Part shown: positions 1-6,517 of the stretch, in pieces
How the letters are laid out: each line of letters opens with the position of its first letter
Position numbering within the stretch: position 1 is the first letter of the stretch
Assembly: GCA_031258035.1 (NCBI GenBank)
Contig: JAIRNL010000282.1
Coordinates: 1-6,517 of the forward strand
Direction: 5' to 3'
DNA: 6,517 nt
Origin: Azoarcus sp.
Lineage (GTDB): Bacteria > Pseudomonadota > Gammaproteobacteria > Burkholderiales > Rhodocyclaceae
Position numbers and translations under genes: made by a program
Notes under the pieces: generated by a model
What the model was told of the DNA's origin: nothing
Databases searched by the model: none
Seen by the model: only the letters and a program-made list of their open reading frames with translations

Positions 1-2
1 GT

Positions 3-50
3 ACGGCGGAGAAACTCTCCGCGCTACTGGAAATCCCTCCGCGCAACTGA
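3..50 (+). CDS. Possible 3' end of an upstream gene (partial, 5' cut by window)
   Basis: The frame beginning at base 3 reads TAEKLSALLEIPPRN and stops at TGA 48-50. Its composition, with alternating charged and leucine residues like an amphipathic helix, looks more protein-like than the other two frames. It would place an upstream gene ending 83 bases before the kinase-like gene, on the same strand. Only 15 residues are visible, so no family can be named. A competing reading in frame 1 stops at TGA 61-63 but is rich in Arg and Trp and less convincing. Confidence 0.3.
   Translation, partial: TAEKLSALLEIPPRN
6..22. repeat. Small perfect inverted repeat near the window start
   Basis: GCGGAGA (6-12) and TCTCCGC (16-22) form a seven-base stem around a three-base AAC loop. 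It lies within the probable end of an upstream gene, has no T-run after it, and is therefore not a good terminator. It may be chance in GC-rich coding DNA. Confidence 0.3.
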
Positions 51-133
51 CTTGGCGCAATGAGAGAAAGAGAACAGATGAACGATTTGAGAGGCCAGCC
101 GTCGCCCGGTGTGCGGCACGAAGGCGGCCCACG
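51..133 (+). other. Short leader before the kinase-like gene, with a possible small ORF
   Basis: This stretch separates the probable end of the upstream gene from the kinase-like gene. I see no convincing sigma-70 -35/-10 pair and no -24/-12 sigma-54 pattern. A purine-rich tract (GAGAAAGAGAA, 64-74) precedes an ATG at 78-80 that opens a 19-codon frame ending at TGA 135-137. That stop overlaps the kinase-like start ATG (134-136) as ATGA. The same frame could also open at ATG 60-62. This may be a translationally coupled leader peptide or simply chance. AAGG at 121-124 lies nine bases before the kinase-like ATG and is a plausible ribosome binding site for it. Confidence 0.3.
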
Positions 134-1174
134 ATGACCGCCGCCGAAAAGCTCTCCGAGCTGCCCGCCGGGACAAGGCGGCAGGGGTATGAAATCCGCG
201 CCGTGCTGGGAGGCGGACAGCGAAGCCTCGTCTACAAGGCTTACGACGTCATGCTCGACCGTTACGTCGCGCTCAAGGAATACCTGCCGGTCGCCTTCGC
301 CGCGCGCGACGAAAACCGCCAACTCGTCGTGCTGCCCGGAAAAGACGAAGCGTTCAGCGAAGGGCTCAAACGCTTCATTGCCGAAGCGCAGGTCATGACG
401 CAGCTCAATCACTTCGCCCTGCGCGGCTCGTACCAGGTTTTCATGGACGCGGGTAGCGCCTATATCGTCATGCCGTACTACCCCGGCAAGTCATTGCGCG
501 CGATGGTGCAGGACGATTGGCGCGCCGCCAACATCGGTGACGTGCTCATGATCGTGCTGCCGCTGCTCGAAGGGCTCTCCCTGCTCCATCGGATGCGCTA
601 CTGCCACTGCGGCGTCTCGCCCGACAACATCCTGATCCGCGACAATGGCGAACCCATCCTGCTCGATTTCGGCGCGGCCCAGCGACCGGGGGCGTTCCCC
701 GATCGCCCCGTGACCGATCTCGCGCCCGGTTTTGCGGCGCTGGAGCAATACCGCGACAACGGTCATGACGTGTGTATCGGCGCCTGGACGGACATCTACG
801 GCATTTCGGCGGTGATCTACTACATCGTCACCGGCATCCTGCCCCCGGAGGCGATGGCCCGCGTCGCGCACGACCCCCTCAAGCCCCTTGCCAGCTTCGC
901 CCGCGACGATTTGCCCGCGTTTTTGCTGGAGATCATCGACCAGGGGTTGTCGGTTGCGCCGCAAAATCGTTTCGCCAGTATCGACGACTTTGCCACGGCG
1001 CTCGATTACACCGTGCAGAAAGCGCTCGTGTCATCGCCCACGTCGGCGACGCCGGCAATGAGCGAAATCCTCTCGGTGGCGACCGCCGTTTCGGCCTATT
1101 CCCCGCGAACCCGAAAAATCCTGCAATCAACCTGGGCATTGCGCGAACAGATTCGCCAGCGGGGGGTGGTTTAA
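134..1174 (+). CDS. T6SS-associated Ser/Thr protein kinase-like protein, probable pseudokinase
   Basis: A 346-residue soluble protein made mostly of one eukaryotic-type kinase fold (about residues 19-291) with a 55-residue Ser/Thr-containing tail and no membrane segment. Visible motifs in order are a glycine-rich loop LGGGQRSLVY (25-34, third glycine replaced by Ser31), VALKEYLP with ATP-binding Lys48, the probable helix-C Glu84 in FIAEA, DFG (178-180), the activation-segment end GFAALEQY (199-206) with Glu204, WTD with Asp220, and Arg279 in NRF. The catalytic loop reads H158-C-G-V-S-P-D-N165. Gly160 replaces the catalytic Asp and Ser162 the usual Lys, while Asn165 is kept. Phosphotransfer is therefore doubtful, although ATP binding could persist. 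Related PpkA kinases activate T6SS by phosphorylating Fha, and the position three bases before tssM supports a T6SS regulatory role. ATG 134 is the first ATG, GTG or TTG in this frame within the window, although the frame stays open to the window start. The fold is certain; activity and target are inferred. Confidence 0.9.
   Translation: MTAAEKLSELPAGTRRQGYEIRAVLGGGQRSLVYKAYDVMLDRYVALKEYLPVAFAARDENRQLVVLPGKDEAFSEGLKRFIAEAQVMTQLNHFALRGSYQVFMDAGSAYIVMPYYPGKSLRAMVQDDWRAANIGDVLMIVLPLLEGLSLLHRMRYCHCGVSPDNILIRDNGEPILLDFGAAQRPGAFPDRPVTDLAPGFAALEQYRDNGHDVCIGAWTDIYGISAVIYYIVTGILPPEAMARVAHDPLKPLASFARDDLPAFLLEIIDQGLSVAPQNRFASIDDFATALDYTVQKALVSSPTSATPAMSEILSVATAVSAYSPRTRKILQSTWALREQIRQRGVV
1161..1169 (+). 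promoter_or_regulatory. Ribosome binding site of tssM (GTG start)
   Basis: The G-rich stretch GGGGGGTGG lies inside the last codons of the kinase-like gene, eight bases before the GTG start of tssM at 1178. It is an imperfect Shine-Dalgarno sequence. With the three-base gap to the kinase-like stop, it suggests that tssM translation is coupled to the upstream gene. The GTG is preferred because the first membrane segment begins about ten codons later, and the next in-frame ATG would remove it. Confidence 0.5.
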
Positions 1175-1177
1175 ATC

Positions 1178-4100
1178 GTGAAGTTTCGCGCCCAAAACCC
1201 AAAGACGGTCTCGGCGCTCGGGTTCCTGATCCTGATCGCGCTGATCTGGTTCGTCGGCCCGCATCTCCATGTTGGCCTGATCGACGAAGGTTTTCGATTG
1301 AAGATCATTTTCGGCGTCATGGCGGCCTGGGTACTGACGCTCCTGATCGGACAGTTGGTCACGCTGCGCGCCGGTCGTCTGCTCGAAAAAATGCTCCACC
1401 GCCAGGCCGACGGCGCCGTAGTGGGCGCGACCCCCTCCCGGCGCGCCGAAATCAGGTTTTTGCGAGACCGGCTGCTCGCCGCCATCCACACCCTGAAGAC
1501 GTCGAAGCTTGGCAAGGCGCGCGGAAACGCCGCGCTCTACGAACTGCCCTGGTACATGATCATCGGGCCTTCCTCGGTGGGTAAAAGCACCGCGCTCCTG
1601 CAATCCGGGCTGAACTTTCCGTTCTCCGACCAGAACGGCGTAGCCGTCCAGGGCATAGGCGGCACCCGCAACTGCGACTGGTTTTTCAGCAGCGAAGGCG
1701 TGCTGCTCGATACCGCTGGACGCTATGCCACCGAAACAGAGGACAGGGACGAATGGATGGGTTTTCTCAGGCTCCTGAAGCGTTACCGGAACAAGGCGCC
1801 GGTCAATGGCATCCTGGTGGCGACGAGCCTGCACGAACTGCTGCAATACCGTTCGGATAGCTTTACCACCTATGCCCGGCAAATCCGCGAGCGGGTGGAC
1901 GAAATCGAAGAGGTCTTCGATTTGCGCCCGCCGGTCTATCTCATCTTCACCAAACTCGACCTTTTGGGCGGCTTTGCCCAATTCTTCGCGGACGCCGGGG
2001 AAGAAGAGCGCGCGCGCGTCTGGGGCGCGACCCTTGCCCACGAGCAAGAGGCCGGGTTCGACATCCGGCGCGCGGTCGACGAACAGTGCGAGCTGCTCTA
2101 CCGGGGACTGCGGCGGATCGGCGAAGAAAAGCTGGGGCAGGTACGCGGCGCGGACGCCAACCCCGCGCTTTATGTCTTTCCGCTCGAATTCCATGCCCTG
2201 AAAGAGAGCGTCGTCCGGTTCGTGGAATTACTGCACGGGGACGATCCCTACCACACCCAGCCACTGCTGCGCGGCATCTATTTCACCAGCGCCCTGCAAC
2301 AGGGCGAGACGCAAATCGCTGCCGCCGAGCGGGTGTCCCGCCTGTTCGATCTTTCCCGCAGTGGCTTCAAGACCCGCCAGCCAGCGGCCGCGCACGGCTA
2401 TTTCCTGCGCGACCTCTTCCGCGAAGTCCTGTTTGCCGACCAGAACCTGGTCTTGCGGCAAACCCGGCCGCGCATCAACCGGCTGCGGCTGGCTGGCATG
2501 GCGGCGGGGCTGGCTGCGTTGGCTGGCGGCGCCGGCGCGCTGACCTTCTCCTATACGGACAACCGCGACATGGTCGCCGCCGCCGCCGGCGAGCGGGCCA
2601 TCGCCGCCAGCGCCTTCGCCGCCGAACCGCTCTCAGCCAGGCTGGCTGCGCTGGCGCGCCTGCAGCAACGCCTCGAACAATTGCAACGATATCGCACCGA
2701 CGGACATCCCTGGCTGATGGGCGTGGGCCTCTATCAAGGGCAAAAACTGGAAACGGCGCTGCGCAAACAATACTTCGACGGCTTGCGCGCCGTCATGCTG
2801 GAGCCCGTGCGCGGGCGACTGGAAACCGTTCTCAAAGAATGGCAGGAATCGGGCCATCACATCGCGCCGGAGGAGAGCGAAGAAAGCTACGACGCGCTCA
2901 AGACCTACCTGATGCTGGGGTCGCGCCAGAGGCTGGAAGCCGCCTGGCTCGCTGATCACCTGCCGCGCTTCTGGCGACCCTGGCTCGAAGCGCAGCATGT
3001 CCCGGGCGAATCGGTCGAAAGGGGCGAAGCGGGCAACGCGGTGGCGTTCTACCTCTCCCAGCTCCAGGCGCCGGATCTACCGCTGATCGAAAACGACGAA
3101 GCCCTGGTCGACCAGTCCCGCAAATCCCTGCGTCATGCACTGATGACCCAGTTGCCTGTCGGGGAACAAATCTACGCCGAACTCAAGGCGCGCGCCAACG
3201 CCAAATTCCCCTCGCTGACCGTCGACTTCATCCTCAAGGGCAAGGATCCCGGCCTCCTGAGCGGTGCCACCGAGGTACCCGGCGCATTTACGCGCGAAGC
3301 GTGGGACAAATACATGAAAAGCGCCATCGCCGAGGCGAGCCGGGGCGGCATCGAGCGCGAGGACTGGGTGCTGTCCGTCCTGATCCAGAACAACCTGGCT
3401 CAGGACAACGACGCCGCCCGGAACCAGTCCGAACTGGAAGCGCTTTATCGCGCCGACTATGCCAGGGCGTGGATGGCGTTCCTGCGTGGCCTCACCGTTG
3501 CCGCCCCGGATGACGTCATGCGGGCCGAACAGACGCTGGCGCGCCTGTCCAACCCGCAAGACTCGCCCATCAGGATCGTATTGCAACGCGCCGCCTTCGA
3601 GACCGCATGGGATAACCCGAGCCGGATAGCGAACACCGTCCAGGACGCCCGGCAGGCGATGGTAAACAGGACGACCGGGCTACTCGGGGGCAATGCGCGC
3701 GCGCCGGACGCGATACCCGGAGGGCAAGGCGTCCGCCATGGCGAGTTGGGAAAACAATTTGCCTTCCTCGCCGCGCTGGTCGGTGACGACAAACAAGCCT
3801 CGCCGTCGATGTCTGACTACCTGGAGCGGCTTGCCAGGCTCAAGGCCCGTTTCGGCAAGATCGCCGCCGCGGACGAACCGGGGCTGGAAGTGCGCGAACT
3901 GGTGGAAGCCACCCTGAACGGCAAAGGGTCCGAATTCGTCGACACCATGCAGCATATTGACGACATCATGCTTGCCCCGGCCGAGTCCGCTTTCCGCGAC
4001 GCGCTGCGCCCGCTCTTGACGAAGCCGCTACTAGCCAGTTACGCCGTGCTGATCCCGCCCATTGCCGAAGACCTCAATCTGCTCTGGGAAAGCGAAGCCT

Positions 4101-4765
4101 ACGAGGACTGGAAGGAACTGGCTGGAAAATATCCGTTCAGCAACGCCCCGGACGAAGCGGAATTCTCCGAAATAGCCAATTTCGCCAAAGCCGACGGCGC
4201 GCTCGACGCCTTCATCGACACCATCCTGGGCGATCTCGTGACCCGGCGCGGCAACCAGATCGCCGCCCGTCACTGGAACGGAATGGGCGTGCGCCTGAAC
4301 CCGGCCTTCGTTACCAACGCCGAGCGCCTGCTCGCGTTCAGCGCCATGCTCCGGCGCGGCGAGACGGCCCGTTTTGAATTACAGCCGGTGCCGACGCCGG
4401 GACTCTCGGAGATCAAGGTCGAAATCGACGGCCAGACCCTGCGTTACCGCAACGGCCCCCAGCCTTGGCAGACCTTCAAATGGCCGGCGGGCGAACAGCA
4501 GGGCGCGCGCATCCAGGCCGTCGCCTTCGACGGCGCGAGCGCGGTCGTTGCCAACCAGCCAGGCCGCATGGGCCTGATTCGCATGCTCAATGAGAGCACG
4601 CGCGTCTACGATCCCGCAACCACGCGCGGCCAATTGACATGGCGTTTCGAGCGGCTGGGCGAAGCCAACGAAATCAAGCTCAACTTCCACATGGTGAGCG
4701 GCCTCAACCCGATGCAGCTATCGGCCCTGAGATCCGTCAGCCTGCCCAAACGCATCGCGCAATAG
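1178..4765 (+). CDS. tssM: Type VI secretion inner-membrane protein TssM (IcmF)
   Basis: TssM forms the T6SS membrane complex with TssL and TssJ, spanning the inner membrane and reaching through the periplasm. At 1195 residues it is full length for the family. Membrane segments are visible at about residues 11-27, 42-60 and 436-457. Between the second and third lies the cytoplasmic NTPase-like domain, with a P-loop GPSSVGKST (130-138), LLDTAGRY (176-183, DxxG-like) and FTKLD (257-261, TKxD-like), so its nucleotide-binding motifs are intact. Family signatures include WMGFLRLLKRYRNKAP (193-208), RGIYFTSALQQG (365-376) and YFLRDLFREVLF (408-419). The remaining 740 or so residues are the periplasmic region; near its end are the motif around W-PAG and a final part with GLNPMQ, typical of the TssM C-terminus. 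It starts with GTG three bases after the kinase-like stop and is followed by tagF after eight bases. No frameshift or truncation is seen. Confidence 0.97.
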   Translation: MKFRAQNPKTVSALGFLILIALIWFVGPHLHVGLIDEGFRLKIIFGVMAAWVLTLLIGQLVTLRAGRLLEKMLHRQADGAVVGATPSRRAEIRFLRDRLLAAIHTLKTSKLGKARGNAALYELPWYMIIGPSSVGKSTALLQSGLNFPFSDQNGVAVQGIGGTRNCDWFFSSEGVLLDTAGRYATETEDRDEWMGFLRLLKRYRNKAPVNGILVATSLHELLQYRSDSFTTYARQIRERVDEIEEVFDLRPPVYLIFTKLDLLGGFAQFFADAGEEERARVWGATLAHEQEAGFDIRRAVDEQCELLYRGLRRIGEEKLGQVRGADANPALYVFPLEFHALKESVVRFVELLHGDDPYHTQPLLRGIYFTSALQQGETQIAAAERVSRLFDLSRSGFKTRQPAAAHGYFLRDLFREVLFADQNLVLRQTRPRINRLRLAGMAAGLAALAGGAGALTFSYTDNRDMVAAAAGERAIAASAFAAEPLSARLAALARLQQRLEQLQRYRTDGHPWLMGVGLYQGQKLETALRKQYFDGLRAVMLEPVRGRLETVLKEWQESGHHIAPEESEESYDALKTYLMLGSRQRLEAAWLADHLPRFWRPWLEAQHVPGESVERGEAGNAVAFYLSQLQAPDLPLIENDEALVDQSRKSLRHALMTQLPVGEQIYAELKARANAKFPSLTVDFILKGKDPGLLSGATEVPGAFTREAWDKYMKSAIAEASRGGIEREDWVLSVLIQNNLAQDNDAARNQSELEALYRADYARAWMAFLRGLTVAAPDDVMRAEQTLARLSNPQDSPIRIVLQRAAFETAWDNPSRIANTVQDARQAMVNRTTGLLGGNARAPDAIPGGQGVRHGELGKQFAFLAALVGDDKQASPSMSDYLERLARLKARFGKIAAADEPGLEVRELVEATLNGKGSEFVDTMQHIDDIMLAPAESAFRDALRPLLTKPLLASYAVLIPPIAEDLNLLWESEAYEDWKELAGKYPFSNAPDEAEFSEIANFAKADGALDAFIDTILGDLVTRRGNQIAARHWNGMGVRLNPAFVTNAERLLAFSAMLRRGETARFELQPVPTPGLSEIKVEIDGQTLRYRNGPQPWQTFKWPAGEQQGARIQAVAFDGASAVVANQPGRMGLIRMLNESTRVYDPATTRGQLTWRFERLGEANEIKLNFHMVSGLNPMQLSALRSVSLPKRIAQ

Positions 4766-4768
4766 GAG
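4764..4768 (+). promoter_or_regulatory. Ribosome binding site fixing the tagF start
   Basis: A strong AGGAG overlaps the tssM TAG stop and lies five bases before ATG 4774. It decides the tagF start: the same frame is open further upstream to an ATG at 4639, but that would add 45 low-quality residues inside tssM. The family's N-terminal GKLP motif falls 18 residues after ATG 4774, where it is expected. Confidence 0.8.
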
Positions 4769-4773
4769 CCCCC

Positions 4774-5805
4774 ATGCCGATCGCCTTCATGCCCCCCGCC
4801 CGCGACGCCGTCCCGCACGCCGTATTCGGCAAACTGCCGCGCCGTGCGGATTTCGTACGCTTCGGCGGCGCGCATCTCGCGGTGCGGGAATTCGACGAGC
4901 TGCTCGCCAGGAGCCTCGCGTATGCCAGCCGGCAACCGGACTGGGACGAAGCGGCCTACCTCGGCACAGGCGCGGTCGACTTCCAGTTCACCGCGAGCGA
5001 CGGGCGCGAATGTTTCATCGGCGTCCTCACCCCCAGCCACGACGAATCCGGGCGGCGCTTTCCCCTCGTGGCGGGCGCAATCCTGCCTGGGGCCGCCGCC
5101 GCGCCGCATGCCCCGGAACTGGCTATCGCCAACGAACTGTACTTCTCCGGCCTGCGCGACCAATTGACGAGCGCCGTTGGCAGCGCCGTCGACCTCCTCG
5201 CCTGCCGCCAGTTCCTCGACACCTGGACGGCGCCGAATCCGCACGCACAGGACGACATCGACCTTGCCGCGCAAATCCTGGCTCGCCACCTCGAGCAGGC
5301 GAACGCCGCCCAGTGGCACGCCGCCCTCATGGACGCCGGGCAAGGCGGGCTCGACGATACCCTGCTGGCTTACCTCTTCCGGGACAACGTCGCGCACCGC
5401 GCCATCGCGCCCGCCCTGCTGCCCCTGTCCGACACGCAAGGGGAGGACACCCTGGATCAGGCCGCCTGGCTCGCGCTCTATCGCGTGGCCTCGGGCCACG
5501 GCCTCGCCCCCGACTACCTGTGCGCCGCCCGCGAGGGGCGGCGCACGCTCATCATCTCGCCGGGACGCCCCGACGAACGCAGCCTCGCCGCCCTGTGGGG
5601 CGTCGAGCCAGAACCCGCCGCGCGCGCGGACGCCTTCCCATGGAAACAGCACCCCGTCCAGGCAGAAGCCGCCTGGACGCTCGGTCGACAACTGCAAGAC
5701 CCCGCCCCCGGCCTTGCGCCGCTCATCGAAACACTGGAACGGATCGTTCGCCATCTCGCGGACGACGCCCCCCGCGGCGATCCCCGCCTCTTTTCTTTCA
5801 ATTGA
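4774..5805 (+). CDS. tagF: T6SS-associated regulator TagF (ImpM family), long form
   Basis: TagF proteins act in the cytoplasm as post-translational repressors of T6SS assembly, in studied cases by sequestering the Fha protein. This one has 343 residues. The N-terminal ImpM domain (about 1-140) shows the signature FGKLPRRADFV (18-28) and GRRFPLV (93-99). Residue Ala25 stands where the family commonly has Gly in GDF. After this core comes a C-terminal region of about 200 residues containing WLALYRVASGHGL (232-244), LIISPGRPDERS (259-270) and ALWGVEP (273-279). I do not recognise it as the PppA phosphatase domain known from TagF fusions, because no metal-binding Asp motifs of PP2C are seen. The gene lies eight bases after tssM and 18 before tssB. 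Assignment to TagF is firm; the role of the C-terminal part is unknown. Confidence 0.9.
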   Translation: MPIAFMPPARDAVPHAVFGKLPRRADFVRFGGAHLAVREFDELLARSLAYASRQPDWDEAAYLGTGAVDFQFTASDGRECFIGVLTPSHDESGRRFPLVAGAILPGAAAAPHAPELAIANELYFSGLRDQLTSAVGSAVDLLACRQFLDTWTAPNPHAQDDIDLAAQILARHLEQANAAQWHAALMDAGQGGLDDTLLAYLFRDNVAHRAIAPALLPLSDTQGEDTLDQAAWLALYRVASGHGLAPDYLCAAREGRRTLIISPGRPDERSLAALWGVEPEPAARADAFPWKQHPVQAEAAWTLGRQLQDPAPGLAPLIETLERIVRHLADDAPRGDPRLFSFN

Positions 5806-5823
5806 TTAAGGAATCGAACCCCC

Positions 5824-6339
5824 ATGGCTACCAGCAAGAAAAACACGCAGCACAAACTGGATCGCGTCCGCCCCCCGCGCGTGCAAATCACCTACGACGT
5901 CGAAATCGGCGACGCCATCGAAACCAAGGAAATCCCCTTCGTCCTCGGCGTGATCGGCGACTACTCCGGCCAACCCAAAGAACCGCTACCCAAACTGAAA
6001 GAGCGCAAGTTCGTCCAGATCGACCGCGACAACTTCGACGACGTCCTCAAGGGCATGGCCCCCCGTCTGGCGATGCGCGTGCCCAACAGACTCAAGGGCG
6101 ACGACGACAGCCTGCTATCGGTCGAACTCAATTTCGACCGCCTGGAAGACTTCGCGCCGCAGAACGTAGTCAAGCAAGTCGAACCGCTCAACAAACTACT
6201 TGAAGTGCGCCAAAAGCTCTCCGACCTGCGCAACAAAATGGTGGGCAACGACAAACTCAACGACCTGCTCGACGAAATCGTGCGCGACGCCGACAAACTC
6301 CAGCAAATCCAGCAACAATCCGGCAAGACGGAGGAATGA
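5824..6339 (+). CDS. tssB: Type VI secretion sheath small subunit TssB (VipA/ImpB)
   Basis: TssB pairs with TssC to build the cytoplasmic contractile sheath around the Hcp tube. The protein has 171 residues, normal for the family. Recognisable conserved parts are RVRPPRVQITYDVEIG (14-29), the IPFVLGVIGDYSG segment (37-49), LPKLKERKFVQIDRDNFDDVL (55-75) and ELNFDRLEDFAP (101-112). The last 60 residues are predicted helical and charged, with many Gln at the end (159-165). A likely ribosome binding site AAGGA (5808-5812) stands 11 bases before the ATG, somewhat far. tssC follows after three bases, matching the tight coupling expected for two subunits made in equal amounts. Nothing is missing or odd in the sequence. 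Confidence 0.97.
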   Translation: MATSKKNTQHKLDRVRPPRVQITYDVEIGDAIETKEIPFVLGVIGDYSGQPKEPLPKLKERKFVQIDRDNFDDVLKGMAPRLAMRVPNRLKGDDDSLLSVELNFDRLEDFAPQNVVKQVEPLNKLLEVRQKLSDLRNKMVGNDKLNDLLDEIVRDADKLQQIQQQSGKTEE

Positions 6340-6342
6340 CAA

Positions 6343-6517
6343 ATGGCTGAAACCGCCCCCCTGCAAGCCCCGGCCGCCCCCCGCCCCGCCGAACCCGCCG
6401 GCGCCCTGCTCGACACCATCATCGATGAGAGCCGGGCGGCGACCAACGAAGCGGAAAAGACGCGTGCCCGCGACCTGATTGGCGAACTCGCTGAACAGGT
6501 GCTCGCGGGCGACGTCG
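6343..6517 (+). CDS. tssC: Type VI secretion sheath large subunit TssC (VipB/ImpC), N-terminal part only
   Basis: The first 58 codons of tssC are present and the rest lies beyond the window; the full protein is usually near 500 residues. A good ribosome binding site GAGGA (6331-6335), placed inside the end of tssB, precedes ATG 6343 by seven bases. The N-terminus is an Ala/Pro-rich tail (about 5-21) followed by ALLDTIIDESRA (21-32) and a second helix RARDLIGELAEQVLAG (41-56). In characterised VipB proteins the N-terminal helix of this kind is the docking site for the ClpV ATPase that recycles contracted sheath, so segment 21-32 is the likely equivalent here. Identity rests on this short match plus its place directly after tssB. 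Confidence 0.92.
   Translation, partial: MAETAPLQAPAAPRPAEPAGALLDTIIDESRAATNEAEKTRARDLIGELAEQVLAGDV

Noticed and set aside
52..80. Possible promoter (TTGGCG at 52 as a -35, or TGGC as a -24 element)
   Set aside because: No acceptable -10 element at 16-18 bases and no GC/TTGC -12 element at the right distance.
772..1584. Open + frame of 270 codons across the kinase-tssM junction
   Set aside because: It is Arg/Pro/His-rich shadow sequence overlapping two well-supported genes.
1127..2194. Long antisense open frame (355 codons) opposite tssM
   Set aside because: It is a shadow of high-GC third positions in tssM; its translation shows no family signature and it lies opposite a clearly conserved NTPase domain.
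2575..2625. GCC-rich low-complexity run in tssM
   Set aside because: It encodes an ordinary Ala-rich segment just after the third membrane helix; there is no regular repeat unit or sign of recombination.
4606..5754. Long antisense open frame (382 codons) opposite tagF
   Set aside because: It is Gly/Arg/Val-rich with no recognisable motif, overlaps two real genes on the other strand, and is explained by codon bias.
5010..6203. Open + frame of 397 codons across the tagF-tssB junction
   Set aside because: It is extremely Arg/Pro-rich and runs through both tagF and tssB in another frame; the real genes there have strong family matches.

Overview
This window carries the 5' part of a type VI secretion system (T6SS) gene cluster, all on the + strand. 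The DNA is GC-rich with strong G/C at third codon positions. Together with the gene families and the order kinase-like gene, tssM, tagF, tssB, tssC, this suggests a proteobacterium, perhaps a betaproteobacterium. The lineage is an inference from general style; no marker gene is present to settle it.

Layout: positions 1-133 hold the probable tail of an upstream gene and a short leader. A Ser/Thr protein kinase-like gene follows (134-1174). Then come tssM/icmF, the inner-membrane scaffold of the T6SS membrane complex (1178-4765), tagF/impM, a post-translational T6SS regulator (4774-5805), tssB, the small sheath subunit (5824-6339), and the first 58 codons of tssC, the large sheath subunit, cut by the window end (6343-6517). 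The gaps are 3, 8, 18 and 3 bases, with no terminator between genes, so this looks like one polycistronic operon.

How the genes work together: TssM spans the inner membrane and, with TssL and TssJ (not in this window), anchors the machine. TssB and TssC polymerise into the contractile sheath that drives the Hcp tube out of the cell. TagF restrains T6SS assembly in the systems where it has been studied. The kinase-like protein occupies the place of a PpkA-type activator, but its catalytic loop reads HCGVSPDN instead of HRDxKPxN. The catalytic aspartate and the usual loop lysine are therefore missing, while the ATP-binding lysine, the metal-binding Asn and the DFG motif remain. It is most likely a pseudokinase, and this is the most interesting observation here. 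I found no transposon, CRISPR array, RNA gene or clearly new system.
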